Positions 42,982 to 51,503 of a DNA stretch of 51,600 nucleotides are shown piece by piece. The first letter of the stretch is position 1; every line of letters begins with the position of its first letter. The position numbers were made by a program, and so were the translations under genes. The stretch comes from CAZUSO01 sp964622775. Its GTDB lineage: Bacteria > Bacteroidota > Bacteroidia > Chitinophagales > Chitinophagaceae. The notes below the pieces were generated by a model. The model was not told where the DNA came from and ran no database searches. It saw only the letters and a program-made list of their open reading frames with translations. The stretch lies in NCBI GenBank assembly GCA_964622775.1, contig CAZUSO010000017.1, positions 1 to 51,600 of the forward strand, given 5' to 3'.

Positions 42982-45621
42982 ATGCTCATGAAGAAAATAC
43001 TATGTTGTATGCTTGCTTCCCTGTCTGCTGCTGCTGTCCATGCGCAATGTGACGCAAATATTAATCACTGGGAGGCGGCAGTGAAGGATAACATGATATG
43101 GAAATACATTGTTCCGACATCCAATATTTCTTTGTGGACAAGTCCCTCATTTAATGATGCCGGCTGGACCAATGGTCAGGGTGGAATCGGCTTCGGCGAT
43201 AATGATGATAATACGGTCATACCGGGTTCTTCTGTTTCGGTGTATATGCGCAGAACTTTTTTCATCACCGATACGGCAGCCATTGCCACCGCCGTTTTCA
43301 ATATGGATTATGATGACGGATTTGTGGCCTATCTGAACGGAACGGAAATAGCGCGTGCCAATATTCAGGGCACACCGAACTACAACAGTTATGCATCTGC
43401 AATATCGGAGGCGCAGTTGTATCAGGGTCAGCAGCCCGCTTTCTCCTTAGTGCTGCCCAAAGCCGCATTGGATACCTTAATTGTAAATGGCAACAATACG
43501 CTGGCGGTGGAGGTGCATAATGCCAATGCCGGCTCCTCGGATCTTACCTCGCGACCCTTTCTGCATTTTGGTATTACCAATTCAGGTTATAATTACAGTA
43601 CGTCCGCATCCTGGTTTCAGCCGCCCGTTTTCTTTCAGACGCAATTGCCCATCGTAAAGATCAATACGCAGGGGCAGCAGATTGTGGACGATCCCCGGAT
43701 CAATTGCCGGATGAGCATTATTAACAACGGCGCCGGCAACTGGAATTGCGTTAATGATGTACCGAATGAATATGACGGCGGCATCTCCATCGAATATCGC
43801 GGCTCCACCTCGCAGGGCTTTCCTAAAAAACCTTATGGCTTCAGCACAATTGATCAGAACGGTGTGGACTCCAATGTATCCCTGCTGGGCTTTCCCGAAG
43901 AGCATGACTGGATTTTCCTAGCGCCTTATACGGACAAAACCTTTATGCGCGATGTGCTGGTTTACGATTTTGCAAGAGCGCTGAACTGGTATGCCAGCAG
44001 AACACAGTTTGTTGAGCTTTTTGTGAATGGAACATACATGGGTGTTTATGCTTTACTGGAAAAAATTAAACGAGACGACAACCGCGTGGATATCAAAAAG
44101 CTGACACCGGAAATGAACAGCGGCGATGAGCTGACCGGCGGGTATATTTATAAGATTGACAAGACTACCGGCAACAGCGGGCCAGGTTTTAATACGGATT
44201 TGATGGATGTGGAAATTCAATACCAGAAGCCCGGTTGGGACGATATTACGAACATACAGAAAAGCTATTTGCAGAATTATTGCAATGCATTTGAAGGCGC
44301 CTTATTCAGTAGTAATTTTACCGATCCCAATACCGGTTACCGGAAATATGCCAATGTGTATTCCTTCGTGGATTTTTTCCTGCTGAATGAGCTTTCCAAT
44401 AATATTGACGGATACCGTTTAAGCACCTTCATACACAAAGACCGCGACAGCCGCTGCGGGCGCTTTACCATGGGGCCTTTATGGGATTATAACCTGAGCT
44501 TTGGTAATGCCGATTATTGCGAAGGCGTACAGGTGAATAAATGGCAATATTCCCAGGGCTGCGGCAGCCAGAGCAGTTGGTGGATTACTAAAATGCTGCA
44601 GGATCCATATTTTGCAAATCTCACCAAATGCCGTTGGGTGGAGCTGCGAAACACGACATTAAGCACACCGGTTTTGATGGCGCAAATAGATACTTATGCC
44701 GATTATTTAAGAGAAGCCTCAGGGCGGGATTCTGCCAAATGGAATACCATCGGCAATTATATCTGGCCCAATGCCTGGATTGCCAATACCTGGCAGGGAG
44801 AGATTGACAATATGAAGCAATGGCTGCAATCCCGGCTGGAATGGTTAGATGACAATATGTATGGCAATCTGGCAAATTGCAACTCGGTTAATAATGTCGC
44901 CCTTACCGTTGACGAAGTCAACTATCACAGTAATGACGCCATGGATGCAGGGGACTGGCTGGAATTGTGGAATTATGGCAATACTGCGCTGGACATTTCC
45001 AATTATGAAGTGTTGGACGGCGACACGTATGAAAAATACTGTGTCATTCCACAGGCTACGGTTCTACAGCCGAACGCCCGGATTGTGCTGTACCAGGACA
45101 GCCTGAAATTCGTTGCACAATTCCCCGGAGTCTCCAACAAAAAGATGCTGTGCTTCAAGATCAGTAATGCCGGACAAAAAATAGTTGTGCGCGATAGTGA
45201 GCGAAAGCTCATTTCCTCTTTTACTTTCTCCGACAACTGGCAAGCGGAGACAGACGGAGGCGGCAAAACCCTGCAACGTGTCAGCCCGGATAATGATCCC
45301 AATACGCCAACCTCCTGGATTGCAGGATGTATGGGCGGCACTCCCGGGCTTCCGCACGACCCCAATTGTAACCCAAGCGGAATTAACAATTTGACCTACG
45401 CTTCCGGGCTCTTATTATATCCCAATCCGGCTACGGATATAATCACAATACAATCGGGTAAGGAGATTAGCGAAGTAATGTTGTTTGACATGGAAGGTCG
45501 TTTCCTCCTCCAGACAAATCAACATACCATTACGGTTAAGACTTTGGCACCCGGCATGTATATTGTTGCCGTGCTGAACCGGGACGGCACAAAGATGCGC
45601 GCATCTTTTGTAAAACACTAA
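42982..45621 (+). CDS. CotH-type kinase protein with lamin-tail domain, type IX sorted
   Basis: The signal peptide of about 20 residues ends AAAVHAQC; the start could be 42982 or the Met at 42988. A beta-sandwich of ~200 residues comes first. The CotH-like kinase fold starts near residue 272 with IEYRGSTSQGFPKKPYGF and includes YMGVYALLEKIKRDDNRVDI and, near 495, RFTMGPLWDYNLSFGNAD, the motifs of the family's metal/nucleotide site. From ~635 a lamin-tail domain (NVALTVDEVNYHSNDAMDAG, NYGNTALDISNYEVLDG) follows, and the last ~75 residues (LLYPNPATDIITIQSG, LAPGMYIVAV) are a type A sorting signal. Presumably it phosphorylates surface proteins or binds polymer; the real substrate is unknown. Confidence 0.9.
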   Translation: MLMKKILCCMLASLSAAAVHAQCDANINHWEAAVKDNMIWKYIVPTSNISLWTSPSFNDAGWTNGQGGIGFGDNDDNTVIPGSSVSVYMRRTFFITDTAAIATAVFNMDYDDGFVAYLNGTEIARANIQGTPNYNSYASAISEAQLYQGQQPAFSLVLPKAALDTLIVNGNNTLAVEVHNANAGSSDLTSRPFLHFGITNSGYNYSTSASWFQPPVFFQTQLPIVKINTQGQQIVDDPRINCRMSIINNGAGNWNCVNDVPNEYDGGISIEYRGSTSQGFPKKPYGFSTIDQNGVDSNVSLLGFPEEHDWIFLAPYTDKTFMRDVLVYDFARALNWYASRTQFVELFVNGTYMGVYALLEKIKRDDNRVDIKKLTPEMNSGDELTGGYIYKIDKTTGNSGPGFNTDLMDVEIQYQKPGWDDITNIQKSYLQNYCNAFEGALFSSNFTDPNTGYRKYANVYSFVDFFLLNELSNNIDGYRLSTFIHKDRDSRCGRFTMGPLWDYNLSFGNADYCEGVQVNKWQYSQGCGSQSSWWITKMLQDPYFANLTKCRWVELRNTTLSTPVLMAQIDTYADYLREASGRDSAKWNTIGNYIWPNAWIANTWQGEIDNMKQWLQSRLEWLDDNMYGNLANCNSVNNVALTVDEVNYHSNDAMDAGDWLELWNYGNTALDISNYEVLDGDTYEKYCVIPQATVLQPNARIVLYQDSLKFVAQFPGVSNKKMLCFKISNAGQKIVVRDSERKLISSFTFSDNWQAETDGGGKTLQRVSPDNDPNTPTSWIAGCMGGTPGLPHDPNCNPSGINNLTYASGLLLYPNPATDIITIQSGKEISEVMLFDMEGRFLLQTNQHTITVKTLAPGMYIVAVLNRDGTKMRASFVKH

Positions 45622-45737
45622 CTAAAGCGTTAAAGCCCTTTGCTTCCTTCATCCTGAATAAAAGAGGAAGTTCACCCTCATATTCGGGATGTCAGCGAAG
45701 TACACCCCCGAACAGCCCGTTGTAATGTCAATTTTTT

Positions 45738-45832
45738 GTCATCACTTCCCTCAGGCGGTGTCATTTCGACTAAGAAAACTCCAAATTACGCAGGAATTTA
45801 TTAGAATTTTCGCATGAAGAAATCTCCCTGCA
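45738..45832 (+). repeat. Dispersed structured intergenic repeat, copy C
   Basis: Plus orientation: TCATTTCGACTAAGAAAACT, hairpin AAATT (45783-45787) / AATTT (45795-45799), then AGAATTTTCGCATGAAGAAA followed by TCTCCC. Alignment with copy A is close before the hairpin (TTCCCTCA, GCGGTGTCATTTCGAC). The rest of the 45622-46033 gap has no gene. Confidence 0.75.
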
Positions 45833-46033
45833 TTTGAAATAATGTCTCCTCTGTGTAGCAATTTGAGTAGCGCCCGGTGGCGTACGAATACGTCTGCTCA
45901 ATATGATTTGTTGGAAAATTTCGGAAGGCCGTACACTCAATTTTTTACCGAAGTATGGTTATTCATTCAAAGACAATGCTAACCTTCCTGCACCTGAGCG
46001 CGGGAAGAATTTGTGACAAGCCCGTCAACATTA

Positions 46034-46963
46034 TCACGCTATTGCAGCAGGATCCAGCTCCTTATTGCGCACCATAGTATGCAGCATAATGGCGGCATTA
46101 ATTTCATACCCCGCCAGAATAGTACAGGCGGAAATATAGATCCAGATCATAAACATCAGCATTGTTCCCAAAGGGCCATATACCAGGTTGTAATTTACAA
46201 ACCGGGTGACGATGAAAAAGAATCCATAGGATACGCCGATGAAGGAGATTGTAGCCAGAAAGGCCCCCACGGAAAAAAAGCGCATCCGTTTCTGCAAGGA
46301 AGGCGCATAAGTATAGATGATGCAAAAGCTGAAATACACCAGGCAAAGCACCAGCAGGAAGCTGGCATATTTTACGATGCGCACATTATCAACAAAGTGG
46401 ATAAGCAAACGATCCATCACATTGGTTTGTATAAAAACCAGCACAATGCCGATAATAATAAAGACCATCAGAAGCAGCGTGAGGGTTATGGCACGCCCCC
46501 GGCGTTTCCAGCCGGTGCGGTGCACGTAAATGGTGTGCACCATATCAAAAGAACGGATAACACCCTGCATCCCGTTGGAAGAATAAAACAGGGTCAGTAA
46601 AAAACCAAAAGACAGCAGCTCACGCCGTTTGGTATTCATGAAATCCACGATGATGCTGTGCGCCGTCTGGTACAGTTTTTCATTAGGAGAAATCAGTTGA
46701 ACAGACTGCAAAATAACGGTTTGTACATTGTCCAATTGCAAAAAAGGCACTAAAGATAACAGGAAGATTAAGGATGGTGGAATGGCTAATAAGAAATTGA
46801 ATGCAATGGCTGCCGCCCGTTCAAAAAAGCGAAGATCCCTGAAATGCCGGATAATAAAGCCGGAAATCTGATGCACGGAAAACCCGGAAAACCCGGGCGG
46901 CGTAAACGTCTTTATGCGTCCCGATGCCCGCTCTATAACACGGTTTCCTTTTTGATTATGCAT
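46034..46963 (-). CDS. YihY/BrkB-family inner-membrane protein
   Basis: Membrane protein of about six helices. The characteristic first block is RAAAIAFNFLLAIPPSLIFL, followed by a periplasmic part (LDNVQTVILQSVQLISPNEK), then SNGMQGVIRSFDMVHTIYVH and the family's hallmark GPLGTMLMFMIWIYISACTI LAGYEINAA in the C-terminal helices. 309 residues fits. The biochemical role is not settled for this family. It lies 37 bases after the ABC ATPase gene on the same strand, so the two may form an operon. Confidence 0.9.
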   Translation of the reverse strand: MHNQKGNRVIERASGRIKTFTPPGFSGFSVHQISGFIIRHFRDLRFFERAAAIAFNFLLAIPPSLIFLLSLVPFLQLDNVQTVILQSVQLISPNEKLYQTAHSIIVDFMNTKRRELLSFGFLLTLFYSSNGMQGVIRSFDMVHTIYVHRTGWKRRGRAITLTLLLMVFIIIGIVLVFIQTNVMDRLLIHFVDNVRIVKYASFLLVLCLVYFSFCIIYTYAPSLQKRMRFFSVGAFLATISFIGVSYGFFFIVTRFVNYNLVYGPLGTMLMFMIWIYISACTILAGYEINAAIMLHTMVRNKELDPAAIA

Positions 46964-47000
46964 TGCTGTCTATTAAATAAAGTATTGTATCGCATGACCA

Positions 47001-47756
47001 TTATTCCCGCAAAAGCCGACCGGTATGATGCAGGAAAACATCCTCTAAGTTTTTGCTGTTTTGGGTTTGCCGGATAAGCGCATCCGGGCTGCCCTGAACA
47101 ATTAATTTCCCCTGATCAATAATGGCCACGTCATCGCAAATCCGTTGTGCCTCTTCCAGCAAATGCGAAGTATAAAGTATCGTTTTACCCGATGCATTAT
47201 ATTCCTTCAGGAAATCCAGGATCAACGCACGGGATTGCACATCCACACCGGCAGTAGGCTCGTCCAGAATCAGGATTTCCGGTTCGTGCAGCAGTCCGGC
47301 AATGATATTGGTACGGCGTTTCATACCGCCGCTGTAATGCTGGGTTCTTTTATGCTGATGTGCCGCGAGGCCCAGGCGGTCCATCATTTTTACGATCCTG
47401 CTTCTCAGCTCCGGCCCGGGAATGCGGTACAACCGACCGATATATTCCAGGTTTTCATAGCCGGTGAGTTGCGGAAACAGCGCCGTCAATTGCGGCACTA
47501 CGCCGATCTTTTTCTGAATTGCCGTCTTATCCCGAACAACATCAAAGCCCTGAACCTGTGCTATTCCGGAATTTGCCGGAATGATGCCGCACAGCACGCC
47601 GATTGCCGTGGTCTTACCGGCGCCATTCGGCCCCAGAATGCCGGCGATAATACCCGGTTTGAAGCGAAGCGAGAGCCCGTCAAGCGCATTGCTTGTTGCC
47701 ATCGGATAACATTTATAAAGCCGGTCAATATAAATGGCGTCTTTCAAATTATTCAA
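47001..47756 (-). CDS. ABC transporter ATP-binding protein, no permease nearby
   Basis: Nucleotide-binding protein of the drug/daunorubicin-type. Walker A is GPNGAGKTT (~residue 42), signature HYSGGMKRR, Walker B ILILDEPTAGVDV, with the switch histidine in LYTSHLLEEAQ. A C-terminal KNLEDVFLHHTG matches NatA/CcmA-type exporters. The usual partner permease is missing from both sides: the neighbours are an alpha/beta hydrolase and a BrkB-type protein. It may work with a permease encoded elsewhere or the permease may be lost. Confidence 0.9.
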   Translation of the reverse strand: MNNLKDAIYIDRLYKCYPMATSNALDGLSLRFKPGIIAGILGPNGAGKTTAIGVLCGIIPANSGIAQVQGFDVVRDKTAIQKKIGVVPQLTALFPQLTGYENLEYIGRLYRIPGPELRSRIVKMMDRLGLAAHQHKRTQHYSGGMKRRTNIIAGLLHEPEILILDEPTAGVDVQSRALILDFLKEYNASGKTILYTSHLLEEAQRICDDVAIIDQGKLIVQGSPDALIRQTQNSKNLEDVFLHHTGRLLRE

Positions 47757-47808
47757 TTTTGATCATGATTGCCCGGCGTAAATATAAGGGTTAGCCGGTA
47801 AAAACACA

Positions 47809-48666
47809 TTAATGATTATCCACAAAATGGCGGATCAGGCCGTTTACCTGCCCCGCTTTTTCCCATTGAACAAAATGCCCGCATAATGGAATCATTTCCA
47901 GCGAAGCATCAGGGAAACGCTTTATGGCAGCTTCGGCTAACTGCCGGGTGGTAACAGGATGAATGAAACGGTTAGGGATCATGGTATCTTTTTCTCCGAA
48001 AATAACTAAGGTTGGATGAGTTATTTCCGGCAAGCGACTGTAAACCGGCTCATCCAGCATTCCGCTGATACAGGCCTCCGTCATGTCCCGGTATTGTTTC
48101 CGATCCTGTGCATGTATGCCGCTGATGAGTTGCCGGATAAATGCCTGCACATTATCCGGTAAAATATAAAAGCTGTTTTGCACGGCTTTGCGCAGGCTGT
48201 TTTCTTCATTGCTGACCAAATCCACAAAATACATAGTGCTCCGGTACAGATTTTTTTCCCAGTCGTCAAATTGTTCAAAGCCGGCAGGCGCACAAAGCAC
48301 CAGCGCCCGGATCGCTTCAGGATATGCCAGGGCCAGCGTCATAGCTATTTGTCCGCCCATAGAATGACCCGCCAGGTAAACATTCTCCAATTGCTTCTCC
48401 CGGATAAAATCATGAATACAGTCGGCAAAAAAATGCAGGCTATAGGGGTAATTTCCCGTATCAGACCGGCCATTCCCCGGCAGATCCAACGCGATGCAAT
48501 GATAATTTTTGCGGAGATAATCCACGTTATGTATCCAGGCGGCATGAGCATGCCCCAGTCCGTGAATAAACAAAAGCGTCTTATCGCCGGAGCCTTCCTC
48601 TGCAAAAGCAATGTCTATCTTGTGTCTGCCGGTTTTATGATGCTGAATGGGAAATGTATGAAGCAA
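47809..48666 (-). CDS. Alpha/beta-hydrolase
   Basis: Soluble serine hydrolase of 285 residues. The oxyanion region HGLGHAHAAW (~residue 35) and nucleophile elbow GHSMGG (Ser102) are in place; the acid is in FGEKDTMIP and the histidine in LCGHFVQWE. The order is that of the canonical fold with a cap. There is no signal peptide. Substrate unknown: esterase, epoxide hydrolase or C-C hydrolase are all possible. A TACTTTTG promoter box lies upstream. Confidence 0.88.
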   Translation of the reverse strand: MLHTFPIQHHKTGRHKIDIAFAEEGSGDKTLLFIHGLGHAHAAWIHNVDYLRKNYHCIALDLPGNGRSDTGNYPYSLHFFADCIHDFIREKQLENVYLAGHSMGGQIAMTLALAYPEAIRALVLCAPAGFEQFDDWEKNLYRSTMYFVDLVSNEENSLRKAVQNSFYILPDNVQAFIRQLISGIHAQDRKQYRDMTEACISGMLDEPVYSRLPEITHPTLVIFGEKDTMIPNRFIHPVTTRQLAEAAIKRFPDASLEMIPLCGHFVQWEKAGQVNGLIRHFVDNH

Positions 48667-48710
48667 TTATTTTCTGGTATGATTTTGACAGCGTTAAAAA
48701 ATTTGCCGTG

Positions 48711-48718
48711 CAAAAGTA
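48711..48718 (-). promoter_or_regulatory. -7 promoter box of the alpha/beta-hydrolase
   Basis: Minus strand TACTTTTG, 45 bases before the ATG, matching TAnnTTTG. No clear -33 element. Confidence 0.35.
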
Positions 48719-48822
48719 GCCGATATTTTCTAAATGATGCCATCCCCTTTGAGGTTGAGGTGGGATGTATCCCAAATGGTGCATGTGGCGTAAGGTTTTT
48801 TGCCATTCCGAAAAAACGTGCC

Positions 48823-48983
48823 GTCATTCCGAAAAGAAAATCCCGGATTACTGCGTAATCCGGTTAGGATTTTCGCATGGAGGAATCTCCCAATCGGGAG
48901 GATGGGAAAACGCCCGGGAGATTCCTCCGCTCCGTAATATTTACTGCGCTGCGTTCCGTAAATTTCACTCCGGTCGGAATGAC
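48823..48983 (+). repeat. Dispersed structured intergenic repeat, copy D, with inverted half
   Basis: Plus orientation: GTCATTCCGAAAAGAAAATC, hairpin CCGGATTAC (48843-48851) / GTAATCCGG (48855-48863), then AGGATTTTCGCATGGAGG. GGAGGAATCTCCC (48879-48891) is the perfect complement of GGGAGATTCCTCC (48916-48928), and the outer ends GTCATTCCGA / TCGGAATGAC (48823-48832, 48974-48983) also match. The repeat family continues through 49060 into the end of queA. A GGGATG-type motif near 48762 and 49055 recurs as well. Confidence 0.8.
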
Positions 48984-49020
48984 GGCCGCTTATACGCTTC
49001 ACCCGGAATGACGATACCTT

Positions 49021-50343
49021 TTACATCCGGGAGATTGCTCCGGGGCGACAATTTGGGATGCATCCTTTGAGGTGCCGATTCCACAACAGGCATCCGTCTC
49101 CATAGCTCAAAAACCGGAAATCGTGTGCTAATGCATAGTCATACACCTGCCGCCAGGTATCGCCGATAAGGGCTGCAACTAACAGCAGCAAGGTAGATTG
49201 CGGTTGATGGAAATTAGTAATCAGCCCATCCGCAATGCGGAAGCAGTAGCCAGGCGCAATAATGATTTGGGTACGCGTAACAAGCTGCTGCAAGCCTTGT
49301 GCTTCCAGGTAATCCAATAATGCCTGAAGTGCATTTTCAGGGTCAATATCCGTTTCCTTTTCGTAAGGATACCATTGTGAAACGGCAATTCCATTAAGGT
49401 GTAGCGGCTCCTTCCGGATCAACTGAACACCAATCCAGTAAAGGCTTTCCAGGGTTCTGACCGATGTGGTGCCTACGGCCAACAATGCCGGCTTGTCGTT
49501 TGCGCCGTTTTGCGGAATATGTTTAATAAATTCCAGCAGGCTGCGTATCAGTTCTGCGCTTACTTCCAGCCATTCCGCATGCATCTGATGCGCTGCGATG
49601 GTGTCGCTTTTTACAGGAATAAAAGTTCCGGCGCCCACATGGAGGGTTACAAATTGTTCCCGGCAGTTTTTTTGGTGCAGGGACTGCATCACCCGGTCCG
49701 TGAAATGGAGGGCTGCGGTTGGCGCTGCCACGCTGCCTTCTTCCCTTGCAAATATGGTCTGATAGGTTTGTGCATCCTGCGGTTCTGCATCCCGGTTCAG
49801 GTATGGCGGCAGCGGAATGATTCCTGCGTCATGAAGGGCTTCGGCAAAGGTGATTTGCGGCGATGAAGCGATGCTCCAGGAAATTTTAATGAGAAACGTA
49901 TTCCCGTCTTGCGCTATTTTTTCTGCAAATAACTGCAATCCCGATGCACTGTGTAACTTTAAGATTTGCCCTGGCTTCCATTTGCCGGCGCCGCCAACGA
50001 GACATTGCCAATATACTATGCCTTTTTGCTGCATGGCCGTTTGCACGTCCGGATAGCGTGTGTCCGGCTCCAGGCAGAATATTTCCACCTTCCCTCCGGT
50101 CGGTTTATGGAAGATCAGCCGGGCATTCACTACTTTGGTCTGGTTGAAAACTACCAGGGAGCCTTCCGGAATATACCTGGAGATATGCTGATAAATGTCC
50201 GTGACGATCTGGTCGGATTGCAGCGCCAGAAGCTTAGATTGATCCCGCTCCCGAAGGGGGTACCGGGCAATTCTTCCCTCCGGTAAATCATAGGTATAAT
50301 CAGCGATACGGATATGCTCCGGATGTGGTGGAACTGGTTGCAT
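49021..50343 (-). CDS. queA: S-adenosylmethionine:tRNA ribosyltransferase-isomerase
   Basis: Transfers and isomerises the ribosyl part of SAM onto preQ1 in tRNA to give epoxyqueuosine. The N-terminus IADYTYDLPEGRIARYPL and GSLVVFNQTKVVNARLIFHK are typical; EGSVAAPTAALHF and FVTLHVGAGTFIPV follow, and TRTQIIIAPGYCFRIADGL with TNFHQPQSTLLLLVAALIG is the usual end. The core stops at FRFLSYGDGCLLW; the additional NRHLKGCIPNCRPGAISRM comes from the repeat element that overlaps the 3' end, so the stop was probably moved. Cytoplasmic. An upstream TATTTTTG box lies next to the ATG. Confidence 0.95.
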   Translation of the reverse strand: MQPVPPHPEHIRIADYTYDLPEGRIARYPLRERDQSKLLALQSDQIVTDIYQHISRYIPEGSLVVFNQTKVVNARLIFHKPTGGKVEIFCLEPDTRYPDVQTAMQQKGIVYWQCLVGGAGKWKPGQILKLHSASGLQLFAEKIAQDGNTFLIKISWSIASSPQITFAEALHDAGIIPLPPYLNRDAEPQDAQTYQTIFAREEGSVAAPTAALHFTDRVMQSLHQKNCREQFVTLHVGAGTFIPVKSDTIAAHQMHAEWLEVSAELIRSLLEFIKHIPQNGANDKPALLAVGTTSVRTLESLYWIGVQLIRKEPLHLNGIAVSQWYPYEKETDIDPENALQALLDYLEAQGLQQLVTRTQIIIAPGYCFRIADGLITNFHQPQSTLLLLVAALIGDTWRQVYDYALAHDFRFLSYGDGCLLWNRHLKGCIPNCRPGAISRM

Positions 50344-50347
50344 GATG

Positions 50348-50355
50348 CAAAAATA
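50348..50355 (-). promoter_or_regulatory. -7 promoter box of queA
   Basis: Minus strand TATTTTTG, ending 4 bases before the ATG. A transcript starting 6-7 bases on would be leaderless or nearly so. Confidence 0.4.
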
Positions 50356-50539
50356 AGGCTTATGACCGGAGTGAAATTTGATATACCCTGCACGAAGTAT
50401 GAACTTACCGATTTATTGTTGGTGAAAATACCCTCAACAGCGGAAACCATGACAAAATAGGACAGGAATCAAAAAGCGATTTCCCTGCTTATTAGGCCTG
50501 AAGTACAGCAACGAAAAAACATCAGTACAGTCAAGCTAT

Positions 50540-51130
50540 TCATTTTACTTCATCCGGGTAATATATTCTCAGGTAATCGTAGCTTACGGTAGCCTTCGGC
50601 ATGGCACCTAAACAAAGTTCGCCACCAGGCAGACGGTTATTGACCGGAATCTTTATCACAAATACGTCATTCATGAACATATAATTAAGTATCCCCTGTT
50701 TTCCGCAGAGTGAAAACCCGGAAGCCTTTTTTGTTCTATAAAATAGGAGTAATGAAAGAAAACCTGCCGGTGCAGGCCGGGTGATTACCGCCTAAGCAAT
50801 TTTTCACAATTCCGTCTCTGGAATATTCCATATAGACCGCTTCCTCCCCTCCCCTGTGTTTTTCGTAGCATCCCCACCCCAGGAAAATACCGCCGCATAA
50901 TCATACTATTTAGTAAAGTTGTCTATGGGTTGCTTTGAAAGTAAATATTCGCCGATGTAAGTCGATCCCAATAAAAGCCATGGACATCAGTCTGACCGGG
51001 CATATCCGGATCTATTGTTGCGCCCGTTATTGTTGGTCCCGAACCATTATCAGAAGGCATATTACCAATGATCCCCCACCGGCATAATTGCCCGCCGGAG
51101 CTGAAACCAGGGTTTGGATAATTCCTGGTG
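50540..51130 (-). pseudogene. Decayed secreted lectin/glycosidase-like gene (traces)
   Basis: Two minus-strand stretches look coding. At 51130-50935 a frame reads FSSGGQLCRWGIIGNMPSDN, later TDVHGFYWDRLTSANIYFQS and a stop. At 50680-50540 a 46-codon frame from ATG reads KIPVNNRLPGGELCLGAMPK and ATVSYDYLRIYYPDE. The second resembles the end of concanavalin-like glycosidase domains and the first the HxYGFxW strand of the same fold, but the intervening part is lost. The identification is weak; the fragments could be unrelated. The rest of 50344-51188 shows no gene. Confidence 0.3.
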
Positions 51131-51150
51131 GGATCAGGAAATCGGGTATT

Positions 51151-51174
51151 GTTAAGTTAGCATAGCACTTAACT
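51151..51174. repeat. Small inverted repeat
   Basis: GTTAAGT and ACTTAAC, spaced by about nine bases, lie between the decayed coding traces and the 21-bp repeat. Purpose unknown. Confidence 0.4.
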
Positions 51175-51188
51175 TAATCGCTTATTGT

Positions 51189-51503
51189 TTAATCAAACAG
51201 CTTTATTATTTCAGCATATTGTTTAATATGCTCAGTAAATTCCTTTATCGTATGGCCTGACTGCATTATCGTCATCGCAAACTCCTTTAATGTTTTAACA
51301 TACTGCTTTATCGTCTTAACATACGGCCTTATTGCTTTAACATATTACTTCATTGCTTTAACATACTCCCTTATCGTCTTCACATACGGCTTTATTGCTT
51401 TAACATACTTCCTTATCGTCTTAACATACGGTCTTATTGCTTTAACATACTCCCTTATTGCTTTAACATACTGCTTTATTGTTTTAGCATACTCCTCTGC
51501 CAT
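51189..51503 (-). repeat. 21-bp tandem repeat encoding heptad peptides on the minus strand
   Basis: Plus-strand unit CTTATTGCTTTAACATACTC with a further base, about 14 copies, the left ones degenerate. On the minus strand an ATG at 51503 starts MAEEYAKTIKQYVKAIREYV and the frame goes on with I-K/R-x-Y-V-K-A/T heptads, a TAA at 51347-51345 and, after it, seven more heptads in the same frame to a TAA at 51191-51189. Ile and Tyr fall at classical a and d positions, but proline recurs at c. Whether it is translated is unknown. A plus-strand frame is also open but lacks a start. Confidence 0.75.

Noticed and set aside
46013..46600. Plus-strand open frame of 195 codons
   Set aside because: It is antisense to the BrkB-type gene and its His/Gln-rich translation is what one expects from a reversed membrane-protein gene.
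51189..51503. CRISPR array
   Set aside because: The 21-bp units are contiguous with no spacers between them, so it is a plain tandem repeat.
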